DNA from: Rheum nobile
Lineage: Eukaryota; Streptophyta; Magnoliopsida; Caryophyllales; Polygonaceae
DNA: 64,000 bases
Assembly: GCA_027886185.1 (NCBI GenBank)
Contig: WOAB01000568.1
Location: 372,001 to 436,000, forward strand
Reading direction: 5' to 3'
Position 1 is the first letter of the stretch. The number at the start of each line of letters is the position of its first letter. This document shows, piece by piece, positions 57,151 to 64,000 of the stretch. A model generated the notes under the pieces. It was not told the origin of the DNA. It made no database searches and saw only the letters and a list, made by a program, of their open reading frames with translations. The translations under genes and the position numbers were made by a program.

Positions 57151-57638
57151 TTTCTTTTACGTATGATCGTCTGACACTAAGCGAGGACTTCCTCCTTACA
57201 AAAACACAAATGCAGAACAACATTTACATTGGACCCAGTCGTCCGCAAATGGATCTTGTCATCCGCATATAGCGCTTACATTACACGATCGATCAGAACA
57301 CGGGGAGATGACAACACAGGCACGTCGGCACACCCTGCCTTACACAAAACACAAGGTACAACACCTTGTTACATTTACTCAATAAACAAATTGCTTACAT
57401 CCCTGGCATAATGTCATGACTAACACATACACAAACACATCACAAGCCTGCTCTACATACATACATACGGTGAAACCCCACTCGACAGAGCACACGGGTG
57501 AAACCGATGCACACAAAATACAAAACGTCGTCGACAACTTCTTTGAAAGTCTGACGAACATGTACGAAACAGACTAGCATATGACTCTATATGTAAACAC
57601 ACAATTGCATCGAAATAAAAGCATTTTTATACAAATAC

Positions 57639-57745
57639 GCGACCCGCGATGGTGGACGGGTCGCCAAACCACATTGTCTACCTACACATCTATAGGACTT
57701 CATCAAACAGAAATATTCTGCGACCCGCGATGGTGGACGGGTCGC
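57639..57745. repeat. Duplicated hairpin, 81 bp apart
   Basis: GCGACCCGCGATGGTGGACG plus GGTCGC occurs at 57639-57664 and 57720-57745. Each copy is a hairpin with a perfect 8-bp stem GCGACCCG/CGGGTCGC. It lies just past the 3' end of the antisense gene, so it could mark that transcript's end or an RNA structure. Function unknown. Confidence 0.75.
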
Positions 57746-57831
57746 CAAAACACACAGTATCCAAAAACACCAAATGTCTAAACCCATACACAAATGGGAC
57801 AAACAACGTCAAAATACGCAAAGAAAATGAA

Positions 57832-59752
57832 TCAGGCGTCGGGGACGACGGCATTACCTTCGGCAGGGACTGGCTCAAATGGGGCTACCTCATCGGTCGG
57901 CTTAACATCGCTAGAGTGGGCTTCGTCCTCGTCGACGCCCTCATCCGCGGCTTCTTCGCCGACACCGGCTAAGCAGAACAACTCCTGACCAGGATCGCCT
58001 TTTGGGAACATGGAGTCCAGAGTCTCCTTCTCCGCATTCAGGTCCCATAGCCCGTGCTTGCCTTCGTTGAACTCTTCGATCATTTCGATGCGCGACTTCA
58101 CAGCATAAAAGGCCTCAACATCGCCAGCAATCTCGCCATCGACGATCCGAGCCCGTTTCACCTCCTCCTCAACGCTTGCCCGACACTCTTCAAACTCCCT
58201 CTGACATGCGACCAACTCCCCTTGACAGCTCTTCAACTCCCTGGTGAGGCGACGCTCGATTTCACGGCAGCGACTCTCCGCTCCCTCTAATTTAGTCTTC
58301 AAGGACGCGAGGTCGGACTCTGACCTAGCAGCCCGCTCCTCGGCCTTGGCGACCATCGCCTTGACGCCAGAGTATGCCCCCAAAAGATACTGAAAAGACT
58401 GCAATCTCACACGACGACACAACAGACGATCAAAAAACGTGGTCGAACGAAAGAAAAAGAAAAAGACACAAACAAAAAGACGATTCACCTTCCACGCGGA
58501 GCACCCCGCTTCACCAATGCAGTCGAGGGGAGAGACGTCGTCGACCTCCGAATTCAAAGTCGGGTCTTGAGTGTGAAAAAGGTCAGCAATCGACCGCCCA
58601 ACGGCACCGATCTTGCCAATCCCCTCAGCAGTCACGGCCTTCTTCTTCTTGAAGACCTCCTCCGTCTTGACATCTTTGGAGCAAACACTTGCTTTCCTCT
58701 TCGAGCTGGCCTTGGCTGGCGCTGTCAGGTCCACCAAAAGCGGCTTGCTCGATGCAGCCTTGGCCTCCGCCTCCCTCTGCTCGATCAAGCTTTTTTCCAG
58801 AAGCGACTCTCAAACGAGCAGTCGCTCGACCACCGGGAGAACCTGACATGACAAACAGAACCCTAAAACACACGACAAAACAAAAGACAGTCACAAGAGG
58901 CTCCCAGAGTCGGATGTCTACCTTTCACACGAGATGACAATACGTTCGACATATCCTCTTGAGAAACAGGGGTCGTCGACAAGAGATTGACATTTACAAA
59001 CTTCCTCTCAGCCACTGGAACCCCAAGGACGATCTTGGACAAGCCCTCTGATCGGCTGTTAACTTCCAAATCTTTCGGTTCAGGGACTACAAAAAAGGAA
59101 AGTTAAAAACAGAGTGTTAAAACCCATAAACGCGTGGGAGAGAAGACAAATACATACTGTCGATCCGCCACTCCGTCAACAGAAATGGACATTCTCCTTC
59201 CTTCTCCAGAGAAGAACGTTTGACAAAAAAGAATTTCGACCCCCATCCACGGTCGTTCACATCAGGAGTCTGCACCAAGGGCTTCCGACCACGTCGGATA
59301 CGCAGTTGCACACGGGAAGAACTCTTCGACCCGATGAAGTAATTATACCACAAAGCATCAAAATCAAAACCAGCTCCAGTTTGGACGTTCACGAGGTCTA
59401 AAACCCTAAGGACTCTCCACGCCTGAGGCATTACTTGACACGGCGCTAACGCCAAAGTGGCTAGAAAATCTCTGACAAGAGAAGAAAAAGGAAATTTATG
59501 CCCTATTCTAAACGGGTACACATAGAAGCAAATCCACCCTTCGTAACGCGCGTCGGCTCTCTCGTCTGGATGAGGCAGCCTAGCGATTGTCTCCGGAGGA
59601 AAGCCCCCGACTTGGAGGACTTGATCCAGTTCCGCCTCTGAAAAAGTGCTAACCAGCGCATCCGACTCCGTCAAGATAAAATGGGGAGAAACTTCACCTT
59701 CTCTAGCGTCGGAAAGAGTCTTCGACGACTCAGAAGCCTCAAAAGAAACCAT
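57832..59752 (-). pseudogene. Antisense multi-exon gene between Tat integrase and LTR
   Basis: Coding runs against the element. Exon 1 (59752-59158) opens MVSFEASESSKTLSDARE and contains WICFYVYPFRIGHKFPFSS and VMPQAWRVLRVLDLV, resembling the 'putative gypsy-type transposon' domain. Exon 2 (59086-58922), exon 3 (58842-58489) and exon 4 (58389-57832) are joined by three introns of about 71, 79 and 99 bp, all GT-AG, with phases that match. Exon 4 is coiled coil (EERAARSESDLASLKTKLEG) with an acidic tail. A one-base shift in an A-run of exon 3 (about 58795) breaks the frame, hence pseudogene. About 555 residues in all. Antisense extra ORFs are known in Tat-lineage elements; function unknown. Confidence 0.72.
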
Positions 59753-60061
59753 CTCGAGAATAGAGAGGGAGGGGAATTGGAGAGCTATGGATAGGAAAAA
59801 TCAGAAAGCTATGACGAGAGAGACCAAGAAACTTACCAGAAGAAACTTGCAGAGGAAGAAGATGAAGAGTAATCGTTTCCCCTGCTCAGAATTTATGGAA
59901 AGATATCATGACCTGCAGAGACGTCGCGTCATGCCCTAATCGCAAGCCACGTCGACCTGTGCAACCGCGCCAAAAAGGACGGTGGAGATCGTGTCCAGAG
60001 AAGTTGCCACGGATTTCGGTCTACTTGCCTAAACTGTAAGCCCATAACAACTTGGGGCTAT
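59753..60061 (+). other. Non-coding stretch before the Tat 3' LTR
   Basis: About 300 bp with no gene. It could hold the promoter of the antisense gene on the minus strand. A purine-containing CAACTTGGGGCTAT precedes the LTR start at 60062 and is a weak polypurine-tract candidate. Confidence 0.45.
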
Positions 60062-60736
60062 TGTTGGGCCTGGCATCCTAGGAGAAAGACGGATCAAGTG
60101 GATCGAACTCAAGCCCACTGCAGATCAGAAGAACAGAGGAAAAGACCAGAGGAGCCGACGAGACTTCTCTGGTCGAGTATCATCCAACAGGATCGCAAGG
60201 ATCTCTCTACGCATTTAATGCCCAGATCACGCAACGGCCATAACATTAAAACCAACGTAATCACAGAGATTCAATGGCGCAATCTTCGCCATTACTCTCA
60301 ACATTGAAGATGAAATATTCGGCAAGAAATGCAAAACGGTAACAAGGGTGAAAGACTTACCATATCGGGACGACAAACAGGATAAGAAACAACACGCGCA
60401 ATTACGCAAGGCACACGAGCATTCTTACTCAGAAAACACACCAAAATAGCACTCTCGCTCTCAATCTAGCTCTCTAACGGCTTCCTACGCCTGACCCCCG
60501 CCGATCGCCACTCACAAGTCACTGGTCGAGTCCCACTCGATCTCTGGTTTTATCACGATAAGTTGTATCACGATTCAGTCTGATTAAACACGACATCTAA
60601 TAAAAACATCACGCTATTACATATTTATTCTTTGTTTATCTATTGCTTGCTTGGTTTGGATTGTTTTTTATCATTCGATCGACTAGTTACCCCGTCTAAG
60701 GCGATTTAGGTCGTCCGATTATTTTGCCCCAAAACA
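60062..60736 (+). repeat. 3' LTR of the plus-strand Tat half
   Basis: 675 bp, TGTTGGGCCTGGCATCC to GCCCCAAAACA. Its last ~180 bp match, inverted, the LTR end at 63815-64000. It is followed at once by minus-strand RT coding (60737) with no primer-binding site, so its outer edge abuts the other half. Confidence 0.82.
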
Positions 60737-61523
60737 GTACCTCGAAGTTGTCACGGAGGTGGTCGATGTGGTCCTTTTTCTTTTTTGATTTGACCAGCAT
60801 GTTGTCTATGTAGACTTCCATCGTGTCCCCAACCTGATCTTTAAACATCTTGTTGACTAGTCGTTGATAAGTAGCCCCTGTATTTTTTAGTCCGAAGGGC
60901 ATTACTTTGTAACAATAGACACCTTGAGTTGTGAAGAATGTCGTTTTCTCTTGGTCTTCTGGTTCCATGAGGATTGGATTGTAGCCACTGAATGCGTCCA
61001 TGAAGGATAGCATTTCGTGTCCTGCCGTTGCATCGACCATGGCGTCGAAGTGAGGAAGTGGGAATGAATCTTTGGGACAAGCCTTGTTGAGGTCGGTGAA
61101 GTCGATGCAGACTCTCCATTTGCCATTTTTCTTTTGGACTACAACCATGTTGGCCAGCCACTCGGGGTAGTTGACTTCCTTTATCTTTCCTATTTCCAGC
61201 AAGCTCCTGACTTCATCGTCGACAATCTTGTTTCGCTCTGGGGCGAATTTCCTGCGCTTTTGCTTTACAAGGGGGTGAGATGGATCTACGTTCAATTTAT
61301 GAGTAATAATGTTTGGAGATATACCGACCATATCTTCATGTGACCATGCAAAACAATCAGCATTAGACCTGAGGAAATCCAGAATTTGTTGTCTGGTCGA
61401 GTCATCCAGGTGCGACCCAACCCTTACCGTTTGGTTTGGCTTTGAAGGATCTAGTACGATCTCGTCAAGCTTTTCCATTTCTGGTTCGACGTATCGATTA
61501 GATTCTTCGCCGATCTATGATTG
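60737..61523 (-). pseudogene. Tat-lineage RT, first part (minus-strand half)
   Basis: Frame from 61478: RVGSHLDDSTRQQILDFLRS, NVDPSHPLVKQKRRKFAPER, KIKEVNYPEWLANMVVVQKK, WRVCIDFTDLNKACPKDSFP, SFMDAFSGYNPILM, YKVMPFGLKNTGATY and VYIDNMLVKSKKKKDHIDHL. The catalytic pair is Asp-Asn instead of Asp-Asp, so polymerase activity should be lost. Coding ends at LRDNFEVL, where the plus-strand LTR starts; the next residues of RT are found inverted at 54404. Confidence 0.88.
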
Positions 61524-62072
61524 CTATGCGACCTTATGCTCGATAGCGCTTTTCATGGAGGCGACATAGCACTTCTTGGCCATCCTCTGGTCTCCCTTGA
61601 TTTCTTGGACTCCCCACTTGGTGGGGAACTTGATGACTTGATGGTACGTCGAGGGTACCGCCTTCATAGCATGTATCCATGGCCTGCCAAGAATGCAATT
61701 ATAGGGAGATGGGCATTCTAGGACCAGAAATTTCACCTGTTGGTTTATTCCCCCGGCGTATGTTGTAAGAACGATTTCACCGATAGTGTGTTTGACTTCA
61801 CCACTGAATCCGACTAGTGGAGTCGATTTCTTGATCAAGTCACCTTTGCCCAAACCCATCCCTTTGAGGGCGTCGAAGGTCAAGAGATTGGTCGAACTTC
61901 CTGTATCGATTAGTACTCTACGTGTCAAACAGTTCCCGACAGATAAAGAGATTACCAGACCATCGTGATGGTTTTCCGACCCGTCGGCATCGAACTCGTC
62001 GAACGTGACTGTTGGGAGGTCGGAGACCTTGGTTTGTCTGAACTCTGGCGTTTCGGGCTTACTGCCTTTGCT
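61524..62072 (-). pseudogene. Aspartic protease, Tat-lineage minus-strand half
   Basis: 61928-61524 reads RRVLIDTGSSTNLLTFDALK with the DTGSS active site, then GEIVLTTYAGGINQQVKFLV and YNCILGRPWIHAMKAVPSTY, the typical Tat protease with its Gly-Arg-Pro-Trp motif. It would process gag-pol. Stops separate it from the gag end and from RT. Confidence 0.85.
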
Positions 62073-62411
62073 TTATTTTGCATGTCGTTTGGCCGTGGAG
62101 TATGTATTCCCACATACGTTTGATCCCCCTGAAATGGTATTGACAGGAGATGGGGGTTTGTCTTGTTTTACCTGATCTCGTCGCTCTATGGTAGCTTTGG
62201 CTCGTTCCGAGATTACGTCACGCAAGAGCCCCTGCGCGAGTAACCTGGCGACCTCTCTACGTAAGGTGATGCATTCATCCGTTGAGTGACCGTGGTCACC
62301 GTGGAATTCACACCACCTGCTCATGTCCTTTTTGACGTCCGGTCGGTCGCTCTTTCGGGGCCATCTTACCTCTTTTCCATATTTGTCAAAACTCTTGACG
62401 AGCTCCGACAC
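62073..62411 (-). pseudogene. Nucleocapsid (zinc-finger) part of Tat gag
   Basis: Reads RWCEFHGDHGHSTDECITLR, a Tat-type CxxH..H..C zinc finger, preceded by KYGKEVRWPRKSDRPDVKKD. It would bind RNA. It is separated from the capsid part by stops between 62411 and 62518. Confidence 0.8.
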
Positions 62412-63759
62412 GGAAACACTGAAGTTGTAAGATTAAACCCTGGGAGGCAACGTTGGACCATCTCTTCAGTCTTGGGACCTGTTCTGGAAGGAGTTTATCT
62501 GATTCTGCTAATTTCGATTACGATGGTAGGGGTGATGACGTCTGTCTCGATGGTTGTCGAAAGAGGATTTGCGATCGGATTGGTCGGGTCCATGGGACGT
62601 TTTTTCGCGATTCGCGATCTTCTTCCAAACGTACCTCGGCCATGGTTTTGGCTTGGACATCTTTGAAACTTCTGCACGGGTACTTGGTGATCTCGTTGTA
62701 GAGGTTGTTGTCCTTGATCAGACCTTGTCGGAAAGCTTCGATGGAGGTGGTGACGTCGCAATGGGGATTTGCGACTTTTTCTTTATTGTACCTATTAAGA
62801 TAGTTTCGAAGAGGTTCATTATACCTTTGGGTGATTCGATAGAGATCACTCGACTGCCTTTCGAGCCTCCGACTGCTGGCGAATTGGATCTTGAAGGAAT
62901 TGACTAGATCCGCGAACGAGGCGATCACTCCCTGGGGTAAACGCATAAACCAGGTCAGTGCGGGACCCATGAGAGTCGTGCCAAAGCTTTTTCACATGAC
63001 AGCCTTGCGGCTCTCCCTTGGAATTGATACAGTCATTAATTTTTGTTTATAGAGAGAAATGTGATCATATGGATCGTTAGTGCCGTCGAATGTCGCCATG
63101 CTAGGAAGGTGGAACTTGTTTGGGATTTCGACCTTGGCGATCTCTCCGGTGAATGGAGATTCTTCATATCCGCCCGACGCTTCCTTCTCGATCGGCTGTG
63201 GAACTCCGGGAATTCTAGCGATGCGATCGTCAAGTGTCTTCATGTGCTGACTGAGCGTCTGCTGGACAAGGGCCATGATGTCGGGAGGATTGGTAACCTG
63301 TGGTTTGTCGATTTGGGTCCCTGTTGACCCGATCGGTGTGGAGAAAGTAACATTATTAGTTGAAAATGGATTGACTAGAGGAGTTCGAGATGTACCCTCA
63401 GTATGTCCGGGATGCCGTATGCTCGGGGGGGTCAGGTCGATGCCATCCATGTCAAGACATGTCTGGACGTTGCTATGGATGGGCATCCGCCTGGATCCAG
63501 AAGCCATTGATTGTACCTGCGACTTAAGAGACTCATTTTCACGGGTTAGTTGTGCAATCTCGGCCTCAGATTGGGTGGATAAGGTAGCCAAGGCTTCGAT
63601 CTTTTGGCGTTGCTGGGCAAGTTCCTCTTGTAAGGCAGTCATTTTTTGGGCAAGCTCTTAGAGTTGGTTTGGAATAGGATTTTCGGTTGTGTTTCCTTGA
63701 GCTTGGGTGTCATCTTCGAGGTGTGGCTCCTTGGTACCAGTAGGTGGGTTGATAGTCAT
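62412..63759 (-). pseudogene. gag capsid region, Tat-lineage minus-strand half
   Basis: The frame opens at ATG 63759 (MTINPPTGTKEPHLEDDTQA), meets TAA 63660, continues from 63642 with a coiled coil (EELAQQRQKIEALATLSTQS), and in the same frame passes TGA near 62992 into FGTTLMGPALTWFMRLPQGV, SFADLVNSFKIQFASSRRL and EPLRNYLNRYNKEKVANPHC, the retrotransposon gag domain. MATFDGTNDPYDHISLYKQK lies before it. Two stops, no frameshift in this part. Confidence 0.87.
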
Positions 63760-63790
63760 GGTTGGAAGGTTTTGAGATGGTGATCGGCAA

Positions 63791-63811
63791 GTTGCCCCAT
63801 GGTGGGCGCCA
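63791..63811 (-). other. Primer-binding site of the minus-strand Tat half
   Basis: On minus it reads TGGCGCCCACCATGGGGCAA, three bases after the LTR end. This is a TGGCGCC-type site, unlike the initiator-Met sites of the other elements here. I do not assign the tRNA with certainty. Confidence 0.7.
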
Positions 63812-63814
63812 AAT

Positions 63815-64000
63815 TGTTTTGGGGCGAAAAGATCAGATGACCTAAATCGCCTTAGACGGGGTAATGAGTCGATCGGATAATAAATAAAATCAATCTAAAC
63901 CAAATAAACAATCAACAAGCAAAGAATGGATGCGAAATAGCAAGGTAATTTATAGATCTATTGATGATTGAATCAGATCAAAGTACAACTTATCCTTAGA
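63815..64000 (-). repeat. 5' LTR of the minus-strand Tat half, cut by window edge
   Basis: On minus it ends TTTTCGCCCCAAAACA next to the primer-binding site. The 186 bp visible match, inverted, the end of the LTR at 60062-60736 with about 9 differences in the first 70 bp, so the two LTRs are old or belong to different copies. Confidence 0.85.

Noticed and set aside
58374..58937. Plus-strand frames opposite the antisense gene
   Set aside because: They lack domains, while the minus strand has phase-matched exons with GT-AG introns.

Overview
The window is repeat-dominated nuclear DNA from a flowering plant, most likely a eudicot; I cannot name the species. No complete host gene is visible. Almost everything recognisable is LTR retrotransposon of the Ty3/gypsy class (Tekay/Del-like, CRM-like, Reina/Galadriel-like and Tat-like), a satellite with a monomer of about 156 bp, and small DNA-transposon and LINE/SINE fragments. 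A satellite array invaded by CRM-like elements suggests a pericentromeric or centromeric setting. That is an inference from family, not proof.

Layout. 1-1529 is a minus-strand Tekay-type LTR cut by the window edge. 1530-8114 is AT-rich and holds a CRM-like LTR fragment, a MULE-like element with long terminal inverted repeats and an 8-bp target duplication, and a poly(A)-tailed LINE/SINE tail with a 15-bp target duplication. From 8115 to 49246 there was once one satellite array of about 80 monomers. It is now split by a decayed CRM-like element (8904 to about 23453), a solo LTR (29451-31692, duplication GTAAA) and a near-complete Tekay element (36835-47798, duplication AAAGT). Inside the gag of the CRM-like element lies a young 7,022-bp composite (11805-18826, duplication TTGTA) made of four LTRs of three kinds in head-to-tail order, with gag-like coding but no protease, RT or integrase.

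49247-64000 is a scrambled cluster: a hAT-like end, a Reina-type fragment split by a truncated CRM-like element (itself holding an LTR-like insertion with duplication CTATG), then two halves of a Tat-lineage element in opposite orientation. The 3' half (RT end, RNase H, second RNase H, integrase, antisense gene, LTR) is on plus. The 5' half (gag, protease, RT start, primer-binding site, LTR) is on minus. The two halves break at the same point of RT.

How the parts work together: each autonomous family would encode gag, protease, RT-RNase H and integrase for its own copying, but every autonomous copy here is broken by stops, frameshifts or truncation. The composite keeps near-identical LTRs (about 7 differences in 926 bp by my count) and a 564-codon gag-like ORF, so it was probably moved recently by enzymes supplied from elsewhere. 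In the Tekay element all four stops in the gag-protease frame are TAG, a pattern that fits deamination of methylated CAG sites.
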